This document shows positions 52,926 through 61,162 of a DNA stretch of 64,000 nucleotides, one piece after another. The translations under genes and the position numbers were made by a program. Position 1 is the stretch's first letter. Each line of letters starts with the position of its first letter. A model generated the notes under the pieces. The model worked only from the letters and a program-made list of their open reading frames with translations, did no database searches and was not told where the DNA came from. Source of the DNA: Chitinophaga polysaccharea (GTDB lineage: Bacteria > Bacteroidota > Bacteroidia > Chitinophagales > Chitinophagaceae); contig NZ_VIWO01000006.1 of NCBI RefSeq assembly GCF_007829335.1, forward strand, positions 124,001 through 188,000. The letters are read 5' to 3'.

Positions 52926-53525
52926 TTGTCAAACAACTCCTTACCAGATGAACGTGAACTGCTGCAACTGGTTGCCGAAGGCAACGGGGATGCCTACACC
53001 ATTGTGTTCCGGCACTACAGCCGGCAGGTATTTGACGTGGCCATGGTGTACCTGAAGGATGCCGGTATGGCGGGTGAAATCGTACAGGAAGTATTCCTGA
53101 AAATCTGGTTGAAAAGAACAGAGATGGACCAGGTGAAAAGCTTTAAAGATTACCTGTTTATCCTCACACGCAATCATATTTACGACAGCTTCAAAAAGCA
53201 GCTGGTACGGTTGAAAGCCTATGACATTCACCTGCAACACCAGCCAGCCACCCGTAATGATACCGACCACCTTTTATTACAGCGCGAATACGACGCCATG
53301 CTCGATAAGGCGGTAGCCGGGCTTCCTCCCGAGCGAAAAAAAGTATACCTGGCCCGGAAAGAAGGCTGGAGCAATGAAGAAATCTCCCTGCAACTCAATA
53401 TTTCTGTGCATACGGTAAAAAAACAAATGAGCCTGGCCATGAATGCCGTACGCGCCTTTGTAAAAGCCCGTCTCCATAACGATGTTATCCCTTTCCTCCT
53501 GTTACTGATCACCCTCCGGAAGTAG
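52926..53525 (+). CDS. ECF-type RNA polymerase sigma factor (locus 3)
   Basis: This 199-residue sigma factor seems to start with TTG at 52926, because no in-frame ATG precedes region 2. The nearby ATGs at 52904 and 52948 are in other frames. Region 2: YTIVFRHYSRQVFDVAMVYLKD, then GEIVQEVFLKIW. Region 4: LPPERKKVYLARKEGWSNEEISLQLNISVHTVKKQMSLA. There is a short hydrophobic C-terminus (PFLLLLITLRK). It starts the sigma-FecR-SusC-SusD-Endo H locus, all on the plus strand, and should be freed from FecR when the SusC STN domain signals substrate. Confidence 0.9.
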   Translation: MSNNSLPDERELLQLVAEGNGDAYTIVFRHYSRQVFDVAMVYLKDAGMAGEIVQEVFLKIWLKRTEMDQVKSFKDYLFILTRNHIYDSFKKQLVRLKAYDIHLQHQPATRNDTDHLLLQREYDAMLDKAVAGLPPERKKVYLARKEGWSNEEISLQLNISVHTVKKQMSLAMNAVRAFVKARLHNDVIPFLLLLITLRK

Positions 53526-53619
53526 TTTTCCTCCTCCTCAAAAAAAAATTTTCCCCGGGGATACTCCTTTTTTATTTGTCGCGCGTCTTTACCCATATCA
53601 CCCTTCCAAAACCTTGTAT

Positions 53620-54789
53620 ATGTCCATGACGGAAGTACAGTTATTGCTTGAAAAATATAAAAATGGCCAGATCAGTGAGGAAGAGCTATTGCGCCTGAAA
53701 GCGATGGTAGCGACCGATGATTACGAACCGGAGATAAAAGCAGATATCCTGTCGGCTCTGCACAGCGATGTGCCGGATAGCGGCTGGCCGTCGGCAAACA
53801 GCGAAAAAATATTGCAGTCCATCCTGCAGACAAAACCCCGCAGCATTACACGGAAACTATGGTATGCCGCTGCTGCCTGTCTACTGGGCGCTACCCTGCT
53901 GGCAGGCAGCTTATATATTGCCCGGCAGCTCCAACACCCGGCGCCATTGGCCGCCGGCAAGCCGTCGCCGCTCGATCCGGGCACCAATAAGGCCATGCTG
54001 GTACTGGCAGATGGTAAAACCATTCCGTTGGACAGCGCCAATATCGGCTCATTGGCCAAACAAGGCAATACCAGTATTGTCAATACTCACCACGGCCTCT
54101 CCTACCAAGCAGATGGCAGCCCTGCCGCCCCTGTATACAACACCGTAGTAACACCGCGCGGCGGACAATACCAACTCACCCTGGCCGATGGCAGTAAGGT
54201 TTGGCTGAATGCAGCCAGCAGCATACGTTTCCCTACCGCCTTCACCGGCAGCGAAAGAGTAGTGGAAATTTCCGGAGAAGGCTATTTCCAGGTAGCCACC
54301 AATGCACAACAACCTTTCCGGGTAAAAGTGAAAGGCAACGCCGATATGGAAGTCAATGTACTGGGTACCAGCTTCAATATCATGGCCTATGCTGATGAAC
54401 AAACCATAACTACTACGCTGGAAGAAGGCGCTGTGCAACTGGTGCATCGCAGCACCAAGGCCTTGCTGAAACCAGGTTTTGGCGGTAGCCTCACTACAGG
54501 TGAACACAATTTCCAGGTAGAAAAAGCAGATATGGAACAGACGCTGGCCTGGAAAGAAGGTAAATTCCGCTTCCGTAATACCAGCGTACAAACCATTATG
54601 CGCCAGATAGCCCGATGGTATAATATAGAAGTAGCCTACGAAGGCGATCTGTCTGATATACGCTTAACCGGGATCATTTCCCGTAGAGAGAATGCAGCAT
54701 CCTTATTAAAAATTTTATCAACAACAAAACGCGTTCACTTTGACATCAATGACAACCGGGTCGTGGTAAGTCCGTACGATCCACAGTAA
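53620..54789 (+). CDS. FecR-type anti-sigma factor (locus 3)
   Basis: The 389-residue protein has a cytoplasmic sigma-binding N-terminus (about 1-80, LLEKYKNGQISEEELLRLK) and one membrane segment (KLWYAAAACLLGATLLAGSLYIA). The periplasmic FecR domain follows (VVTPRGGQYQLTLADGSKVWLNAASSIRFP) and a C-terminal DUF4974 domain (TSVQTIMRQIARWYNIEVAYEG). ATG codons at 53620 and 53626 are both possible. It lies 94 bases after the sigma gene and 221 bases before susC, the normal order for a FecI/FecR-controlled uptake locus. Confidence 0.93.
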   Translation: MSMTEVQLLLEKYKNGQISEEELLRLKAMVATDDYEPEIKADILSALHSDVPDSGWPSANSEKILQSILQTKPRSITRKLWYAAAACLLGATLLAGSLYIARQLQHPAPLAAGKPSPLDPGTNKAMLVLADGKTIPLDSANIGSLAKQGNTSIVNTHHGLSYQADGSPAAPVYNTVVTPRGGQYQLTLADGSKVWLNAASSIRFPTAFTGSERVVEISGEGYFQVATNAQQPFRVKVKGNADMEVNVLGTSFNIMAYADEQTITTTLEEGAVQLVHRSTKALLKPGFGGSLTTGEHNFQVEKADMEQTLAWKEGKFRFRNTSVQTIMRQIARWYNIEVAYEGDLSDIRLTGIISRRENAASLLKILSTTKRVHFDINDNRVVVSPYDPQ

Positions 54790-55010
54790 CAACTATTTGT
54801 CCACTTATGAATTGAACTTTTAAAATTATTTGAGTTATGAAGACGTGAATAATTCCACTATCGGTTGTAAAAAAACCGGAAGCACTGCAATGCTCCCGGC
54901 TATAGCTGGCAACCCAACTCCCTGAATCAAAGAAAATTGAATTATTAAGCCAACAACACAAAAGTATGGAACTACTTGGTACCTGCAAAGTCCCCTGTAA
55001 AGGAGGCCGT
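54790..55010 (+). promoter_or_regulatory. Leader region of the locus 3 SusC gene, with hairpin and strong ribosome-binding site
   Basis: The 221-base gap holds a GC-rich hairpin at about 54880-54900 (ccggaagca / tgctcccgg around ctgcaa), then an AT-rich unpaired stretch. It ends with aaaggagg at 54999-55006, four bases before the ATG at 55011. Such a complete Shine-Dalgarno sequence is unusual in this window and decides the start. The hairpin may be a promoter-proximal regulatory structure. Confidence 0.4.
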
Positions 55011-58000
55011 ATGCAAAGAAAATTACTCCTGATTATGCGATTAACTGCAATACTGACACTGGTATTCACCCTTAATCTGAGCGCCAAATCATTCTCTCAG
55101 TCTGTTACCATCAAAGGGAAACATCTCCCCCTCTATGATGTATTCAATAGTATTAGCCGGCAAACAGGTTATGAATTTATCTATGATGAAAATTTACTCC
55201 GGAAAGCAGCCCCGGTAAACCTGAACATGACCCAGGCTCCCCTCACCGAAGTGCTGAATGCCTGCCTGAACAGCAAATTGTTTAACTATAGCATTGTTGA
55301 CAAAACAATCGTGATCAGCCCAAAGGCCCAAACCACCAACCTCTCTATGGTAGCCATTCCACCCATTACCCTGGAAGGAAAGGTAACTGATAGTAAAGGG
55401 CAGCCATTGGTAGGAGTATCCATACAAATAAAAGGCACCAGTAAAGGCACCATTACCAACGTAAACGGCGGCTTTACCCTGGCTGCCAATACCGGCGATA
55501 TCCTGATCATAAGCTTCATTGGCTACGAAACCAAAACTATCACGGTAGGTACAGATACCAACCTGCAAATCACCCTCTCCAGCCAGGACTCCCAGTTGGG
55601 CGCAGTGGTAGTAACTGCCCTGGGTATTAAAAGGTCTGAGAAATCTATTACCTATTCTACCCAGCAACTCAACGGACTGGAACTCACGAAAGCGAAAGAT
55701 GCGAACCTGGTAAATACCCTGAACGGTAAAGTGGCCGGTTTAACGATCTCCTCCAGCGCTTCCGGCGTAGGCGGTTCTGCGAAAGTAATTCTCCGTGGCA
55801 GCAAATCAGGATTGGGAAGCAACCAGGCATTATATGTAATCGACGGGGTGCCCATGAACAACACCGTTACCAATCAGCCTTCCAGCATCTATGGCGGTAG
55901 CACCTCCTATGACGGAGGCGATCCTATCTCCAACCTGAACCCGGAAGATATCGAGAGCATCTCCGTATTAAAAGGTGCTTCTGCTGCCGCACTGTACGGC
56001 AGCCAGGGAGCCAATGGGGTGATCATTGTGACTACTAAAGGTGGAAAAGCCGGTCACACCGCCATTAATATCTCCTCCGGTTTCAATATCACGCAGGCAG
56101 CTTACCAGCCTAAGTTCCAGAACAATTATGGCCAGTCGAAAGATGTAGCCAGCCAAAGCTGGGGCGATAAACTGAGTAGCCCTGCCGGCGATAACCTCTC
56201 CCCTTTCTTCCAGAATGGTCAGAACTTTACCAACGCCATCAGCATGTCCAGCGGCTCCGATAAGATGCAGACTTATTTCTCCTATGCCAACACCTCTGCC
56301 AGGGGCATTGAACCAGGCAATAAACTGGGCCGTCATAATCTCGACTTTAAAGAAACTGGCAAATTCCTGAACGATAAGCTCACCGCGTCTGCTGATGTGA
56401 ACTATATGACCCAGCAGATTGATAATACACCGCTGACCGGTTACTATTTCAACCCGCTGACCGGTTTATATCTCTTCCCTCGTGGTAAAGATATCCGGCC
56501 ATATAAAAACCAGTTCGAAATCCCCGATCCTTCGAGGAACTTCCTGCCGGTACAAAACTGGCCTTTCGATGAAGACCTGCAACAGAACCCATGGTGGATC
56601 ATCAACCGCAATCCAAATTCACTCAAACGTAACAGAATACTCGCCAATGCCAGTCTGAAATATGATGTGAACTCCTGGTTGAATGTGCAGGCAAGAGGAA
56701 GCATAGACCGCATCAACGATCTCTATGAACAAAAAATATATGCCAGCTCACAGAAAGCACTGGCTACCAGGAATGGCGGCTATAATTACAACAACAATAC
56801 AACCACACAACAATATGGCGACCTGATTGCCAACTTCAACATCCCGGCAAAAGACTTCCGGTTTACAGGTCTGGTAGGAGGTAGTATCCGTGATGTAAAA
56901 ACCACCGGCGATTATCTCGTGTCCGGACAAGATAGCCTGCATTTACCCAACATCTTCACTATTCAGAATATGTCGGCACTCAATGCCCGCAACTCCGGTA
57001 CCTTACAACAGAAACACAGCCAGTGGCAATCCGTATTTGCTAGTGTCAACATTTCCTATAAAGAGTGGTTATTCCTGGATCTGACTGCCCGTAACGACTG
57101 GGCTTCCAACCTGGCATTTACCAACCAGCTGTCTTATTTCTATCCGTCCGCAGGTTTGAATGTGATGTTAAGCCAGTTATTGCAAATGCCGAGCGCTATT
57201 TCCTTTGCCAAAGTACGTGGCTCCTACGCCATCGTAGGTAACTCTCCGCTGGCTTATCAGAGTAATGCACCTGAAAACCTGCTGGGAACCGATGGTAACC
57301 CGATTGTAAGAACAGCAGGGCCTTTCAATACGCTTAAACCAGAAAAAACCAAATCATTCGAGTTGGGTACAGAATGGCGTTTCTTTGGCGATCGCCTGGG
57401 AGTAGACGTTACTTACTACAAAACGAATACGACCAACCAGACCCTGGAAATTGCCGCACCTAACGCCACGCTCTACAATACCTATTTCATCAACGCTGGT
57501 AATATCCAGAACCAGGGGGTGGAAGCGATGATCCGATATGATGTATTGAAAGATACTAAGCTGAAATGGAACACCGGTATCAACTTCGCTACCAACGACA
57601 ATAAAATCATCGCCCTTTCTCCACAGGTAGATCGCTTTACGCTGAGTGGTGCTTCCGGCGCCAACTATGCGTCCCTGTTTAAAGTAGGTGGCTCTTTTGG
57701 AGATATTTACGGTACGGTGCTGGACCGCGACGATCAGGGCCGCGTGAAAATTACCAAAGGTGCTCCCAGCAAAAAAGGCGGCGACATGCAATATTTGGGC
57801 AATGCCAATACCAAATGGCAACTGGGTTGGAATAACAATTTCGCGTTCGGCAACTTTACGTTCTCTTTCCTGATCGACGGCAAATTTGGCGGAAAGGTAA
57901 TGTCTGTTACCCAGGCCATCATGGATAGCTACGGCGTTTCCAAAGCCAGCGGCGATGCCCGTGATGCCGGCGGTGTGAAGATCAATGGCGTAGATGAAAA

Positions 58001-58322
58001 TGGCAATGCCGTATCTTCTGTAGATGCCAAATCCTGGTATTCAATCGTAGGTGGTAAAGACGGCGTGTCCGGTGAATATATGTACAGCGCTACTACAGTG
58101 AGATTGAGAGAAGCAGCCTTAGGCTATACCTTCCCCGTTAACCGCTCTGTGGTAAAATCACTGAAACTGTCGCTCACCGGCCGTAACCTGTTTTACATTT
58201 CAAAGAAAGCGCCGTTTGATCCTGAGCAAACCATGTCTACCGCCAATGGATTGGGAGGTGTAGATGTATTTATGTTACCTGCTACCCGCAGCTACGGTCT
58301 TACATTAAATGCCGCTTTCTAA
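55011..58322 (+). CDS. SusC/RagA-type TonB-dependent transducer with STN domain (locus 3)
   Basis: The ATG at 55011, preceded by a strong ribosome-binding site, gives 1103 residues and a signal peptide ending near SAKSFSQ. An earlier ATG at 54966 is unlikely. The STN domain (LYDVFNSISRQTGYEFIYDENLL) is followed by the carboxypeptidase-like domain (GQPLVGVSIQIKGTSKGTITN), the plug (YVIDGVPMNNTVTN, NPEDIESISVLKGASAAALYG) and a long barrel ending in Phe (YGLTLNAAF). It should import glycans released by the surface Endo H-like enzyme and signal through FecR. The SusD gene starts 25 bases after its stop. Confidence 0.95.
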   Translation: MQRKLLLIMRLTAILTLVFTLNLSAKSFSQSVTIKGKHLPLYDVFNSISRQTGYEFIYDENLLRKAAPVNLNMTQAPLTEVLNACLNSKLFNYSIVDKTIVISPKAQTTNLSMVAIPPITLEGKVTDSKGQPLVGVSIQIKGTSKGTITNVNGGFTLAANTGDILIISFIGYETKTITVGTDTNLQITLSSQDSQLGAVVVTALGIKRSEKSITYSTQQLNGLELTKAKDANLVNTLNGKVAGLTISSSASGVGGSAKVILRGSKSGLGSNQALYVIDGVPMNNTVTNQPSSIYGGSTSYDGGDPISNLNPEDIESISVLKGASAAALYGSQGANGVIIVTTKGGKAGHTAINISSGFNITQAAYQPKFQNNYGQSKDVASQSWGDKLSSPAGDNLSPFFQNGQNFTNAISMSSGSDKMQTYFSYANTSARGIEPGNKLGRHNLDFKETGKFLNDKLTASADVNYMTQQIDNTPLTGYYFNPLTGLYLFPRGKDIRPYKNQFEIPDPSRNFLPVQNWPFDEDLQQNPWWIINRNPNSLKRNRILANASLKYDVNSWLNVQARGSIDRINDLYEQKIYASSQKALATRNGGYNYNNNTTTQQYGDLIANFNIPAKDFRFTGLVGGSIRDVKTTGDYLVSGQDSLHLPNIFTIQNMSALNARNSGTLQQKHSQWQSVFASVNISYKEWLFLDLTARNDWASNLAFTNQLSYFYPSAGLNVMLSQLLQMPSAISFAKVRGSYAIVGNSPLAYQSNAPENLLGTDGNPIVRTAGPFNTLKPEKTKSFELGTEWRFFGDRLGVDVTYYKTNTTNQTLEIAAPNATLYNTYFINAGNIQNQGVEAMIRYDVLKDTKLKWNTGINFATNDNKIIALSPQVDRFTLSGASGANYASLFKVGGSFGDIYGTVLDRDDQGRVKITKGAPSKKGGDMQYLGNANTKWQLGWNNNFAFGNFTFSFLIDGKFGGKVMSVTQAIMDSYGVSKASGDARDAGGVKINGVDENGNAVSSVDAKSWYSIVGGKDGVSGEYMYSATTVRLREAALGYTFPVNRSVVKSLKLSLTGRNLFYISKKAPFDPEQTMSTANGLGGVDVFMLPATRSYGLTLNAAF

Positions 58323-58347
58323 ATCAATCACCGAAAAACTGAAAAAG

Positions 58348-59985
58348 ATGAAACTTTATAATAAAATGAAAAGTCACAGATCAGGCCTGCTCATCGCAGT
58401 AGCTGCACTGGTGACCGGATTGAGTGCTTGTACTAAGAATTTTGAAAGTTACAATACAGATAATACCGGTGTTTCCAACGGTCAGTTTGGTCCCGATTAC
58501 AATGCGTTGGGGCTCTACCTGAAATCTGCCCAGATGGCGATCTATAACTTCTCCGGAGGCGGTGACCCCAACTCCTACCAGTTGCAGCAAAACCTGAACG
58601 CAGATTGTTACTCCGGGTATTTCATGACACCTAACTCATTCGGCAATGCCAATAACACCAACTATTCACTGGTAAGCGGCTGGAATGGCGAAACCTACAA
58701 AGCAGGATACCTGAGTGTGATGTCTCCCATATTAAGCCTGAAAGCTACCGGTATTGAACAAAAAACCCCGGCAGTATGGGCAGTAGCGCAAATTGTACAG
58801 ATAACTGCTATGGCCCGTGTGACAGATGTGTACGGCCCTATTCCTTACAAACATGTTGGAGAAGGTTTGTCTACCGTTCCATACGACAGCCAGCAGGATG
58901 TTTACAACCAGTTCTTTACGCAGCTCGATGCCGCTACCCAGGCCCTGCGTACCCAGATCAGCAGTGGCGCTACACTGCCTTTCGCCTTTGCTACCTTTGA
59001 CCTGGTATACGATGGTGACTTTACGAAGTGGCTACGCTTTGCCAATTCCCTGCGTTTACGCTTAGCGATGCATATCCGGAATGTAGACCCAGCTACCGCA
59101 AAAATACAGGCGGAAAAAGCGCTGGACCCTGCTAACGGCGGCCTGATCACCGACAATAGCGGCAATATGGCCGTGAAGGTAACCGGTAACTTTACCAACC
59201 CGCTGGTATTCATTGCGCAGAACTGGGCAGATATCCGCATCGGCGCCTCTATCCAATGCTATCTCACCGGTTATAAAGATCCGCGCATTGCCCGCTACAT
59301 GGATAAAAGCACCGACGCCGATCCCGCACTGGCCGGTAAGTACAAAGGCATCCGCATAGGTAGCGTAGTAGATAAAGACAAATACAAAACATACTCTAAC
59401 CTTAACCTCAACGATGGCACACCGGCGTTTAGCCTGAAAACAGCGCCTGTGCTGATGAACGCGGCAGAAGTATATTTCCTGCGTGCCGAAGCAGCGCTAC
59501 AGGGCTGGTCTAATGCAGGCGGTACTGCACAGCAGTTATATGAACAGGGCATCGCCACTTCCATGCAACAATGGAACGTAGCTGCGCCTGGATATATTAA
59601 CGATGGCACCAGCACCCCGGATGCTTATACGGACCCTAAAAACTCCGCCAATGACGCACCCAGGCCGTCTACCATTACCATCAAATGGGATGATGCCGCC
59701 TCACCGGCAGCAAAGCAGGAACGTATCAGCACCCAAAAGTGGATTGCCATGTTCCCCGAAGGACAGGAAGGCTGGACAGAATTCCGCCGCACCGGCTATC
59801 CTAAACTCTTCGAAGTAGTAGTCAATAAAGGTCTACCGGCCATTTCATCCAGTCTGCAGATCCGAAGGCTGCCCTTCCCGCAGAATGAATACAATACGAA
59901 CCCACAAACAGTAGCCGACGCAGTAAAGCTGCTGAATGGTCCCGACAACGGTGGTACACCGCTCTGGTGGGATACCCGTAAATAA
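58348..59985 (+). CDS. SusD-like nutrient-binding lipoprotein (SusD-like_2 type, locus 3)
   Basis: From the ATG at 58348 the product has 545 residues. The lipoprotein signal ends ALVTGLSACTKNF. The sequence fits the group annotated as SusD/RagB nutrient-binding outer-membrane lipoprotein (PF12771): WAVAQIVQITAMARVTDVYGPIPY, then FLRAEAALQGWSNAGGTAQQLYEQGI and ISTQKWIAMFPEGQEGWTEFRRTGYPKL. It ends RRLPFPQNEYNTNP. It should bind glycan at the cell surface with the SusC just upstream. A hairpin at 60002-60032 separates it from the Endo H-like gene. Confidence 0.93.
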   Translation: MKLYNKMKSHRSGLLIAVAALVTGLSACTKNFESYNTDNTGVSNGQFGPDYNALGLYLKSAQMAIYNFSGGGDPNSYQLQQNLNADCYSGYFMTPNSFGNANNTNYSLVSGWNGETYKAGYLSVMSPILSLKATGIEQKTPAVWAVAQIVQITAMARVTDVYGPIPYKHVGEGLSTVPYDSQQDVYNQFFTQLDAATQALRTQISSGATLPFAFATFDLVYDGDFTKWLRFANSLRLRLAMHIRNVDPATAKIQAEKALDPANGGLITDNSGNMAVKVTGNFTNPLVFIAQNWADIRIGASIQCYLTGYKDPRIARYMDKSTDADPALAGKYKGIRIGSVVDKDKYKTYSNLNLNDGTPAFSLKTAPVLMNAAEVYFLRAEAALQGWSNAGGTAQQLYEQGIATSMQQWNVAAPGYINDGTSTPDAYTDPKNSANDAPRPSTITIKWDDAASPAAKQERISTQKWIAMFPEGQEGWTEFRRTGYPKLFEVVVNKGLPAISSSLQIRRLPFPQNEYNTNPQTVADAVKLLNGPDNGGTPLWWDTRK

Positions 59986-60001
59986 AGTATCATAATACCC
60001 G

Positions 60002-60032
60002 CCCGGTGGCTGACACAGCATCAGCCACCGGG
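60002..60032 (+). terminator. Hairpin between SusD and Endo H-like genes
   Basis: A perfect 12-bp GC-rich stem (cccggtggctga / tcagccaccggg) with a 7-base loop is followed by only three T. It may terminate or attenuate, reducing expression of the enzyme gene relative to the transporter. Confidence 0.65.
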
Positions 60033-60160
60033 TTTATAAAAGATTCAACGTTAGCCTGAGCACTATCACGAAAGCACCCATCGTTTGTATCATTAGCAAG
60101 GAGACCCAGTACCAAAACCCGAACCCACATTTCTTCATTCATTTAAACAAGCAAGTTGGT

Positions 60161-61108
60161 ATGAAACAACAATTCCACCCGCTGCGGCGTATTGCCGCAG
60201 GCATCTCTGCTGCTATGACCCTATTCCTTGCAGCTGCCTGTACAAAAGAAAACAACACCCCGCCACCGGCTAAAAACACCGGGGTAAAAACGGAAACCGT
60301 TACTAAAGCAGGAGGCATCTCGGTTTGCTACGTGGAAGTAAACAGCAACAGTTTACTCAATACCGGCAAATACACCCTCACTACCGGTGGGCAGCAACTA
60401 TTTGATATTGCCATCATATTTGCCGCCAATATCAACTATAATACCGCTACCCATCAGGCGGTGTTATACAACAACCCCAACGTATCTGCCGTATTGACTA
60501 ACAAAGCCACCCAGATCGTGCCCCTGCAAAACAAAGGCATGAAAGTATTGCTGTCTATACTGGGAAATCACCAGGGCGCCGGCATCTGCAATTTTACCAG
60601 CAGAACTGCCGCACATGCATTCGCCAAACAACTCAGCGATACTGTCACCTACTACGGCCTGGATGGCATCGATTTCGATGATGAATATGCCGACTATGGT
60701 ACCAATAACACCCCTCAGCCCAACGACAGTTCTTTTGTAATGCTGGTAGATGAACTGCATCAGCTGATGCCTGGTAAGATCATTTCTTTCTATTACTACG
60801 GACCTGCAGCTTCCCGCTTATCATGGGGAGGTAAGCGTGTAGGCGATATGGTTAATTATAGCTGGAACGCTATTTATGGCAGTTACTCCGTTCCTAATGT
60901 GGCGGGGTTGCCTAAGAGCAACCTGGGCCCTGCCGCAGTAGATATACAGGCTACTTCTCAAAGCACGGCCAATTCACTGGCTACGCAAACGAAAAACAAT
61001 GGGTATGGGGTATACCTCTGGTACAATCTTACCAGCACGGATAAGCATACCTATTTTTCAGGGGTATCTAATATCCTCTATGGAAGCACGGTGAAATATA
61101 CCCCCTGA
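60161..61108 (+). CDS. Endo H-like endo-beta-N-acetylglucosaminidase (GH18), lipoprotein
   Basis: The 315-residue protein begins with a lipoprotein signal (MTLFLAAACTKEN, lipid Cys27) and is otherwise one GH18 TIM barrel. The active site is LDGIDFDDEYADYG. By alignment from memory with Streptomyces Endo H, Asp173 and Glu175 correspond to its catalytic Asp130 and Glu132. Further close matches are IFAANINYNTATHQAVLYNN, KVLLSILGNHQGAG, NDSSFVMLVDELHQLMPGKIISFYYYGPAASRLSWGG and GYGVYLWYNL. Endo H cuts the chitobiose core of high-mannose and hybrid N-glycans. It lies last in a SusCD locus, so the released glycans are probably taken up. Chitin is a less likely substrate, given the Endo H-type loops. 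Confidence 0.92.
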   Translation: MKQQFHPLRRIAAGISAAMTLFLAAACTKENNTPPPAKNTGVKTETVTKAGGISVCYVEVNSNSLLNTGKYTLTTGGQQLFDIAIIFAANINYNTATHQAVLYNNPNVSAVLTNKATQIVPLQNKGMKVLLSILGNHQGAGICNFTSRTAAHAFAKQLSDTVTYYGLDGIDFDDEYADYGTNNTPQPNDSSFVMLVDELHQLMPGKIISFYYYGPAASRLSWGGKRVGDMVNYSWNAIYGSYSVPNVAGLPKSNLGPAAVDIQATSQSTANSLATQTKNNGYGVYLWYNLTSTDKHTYFSGVSNILYGSTVKYTP

Positions 61109-61123
61109 GGGATACAACAAAAA

Positions 61124-61150
61124 AAACGGGAGCGCTAAAGGCTCCCGTTT
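61124..61150. terminator. Bidirectional terminator between the Endo H-like gene and zwf
   Basis: A perfect 10-bp stem (aaacgggagc / gctcccgttt) with a 7-base loop lies between convergent genes, with T-rich or A-rich flanks on both sides. Confidence 0.88.
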
Positions 61151-61162
61151 CTCTTTATCATC

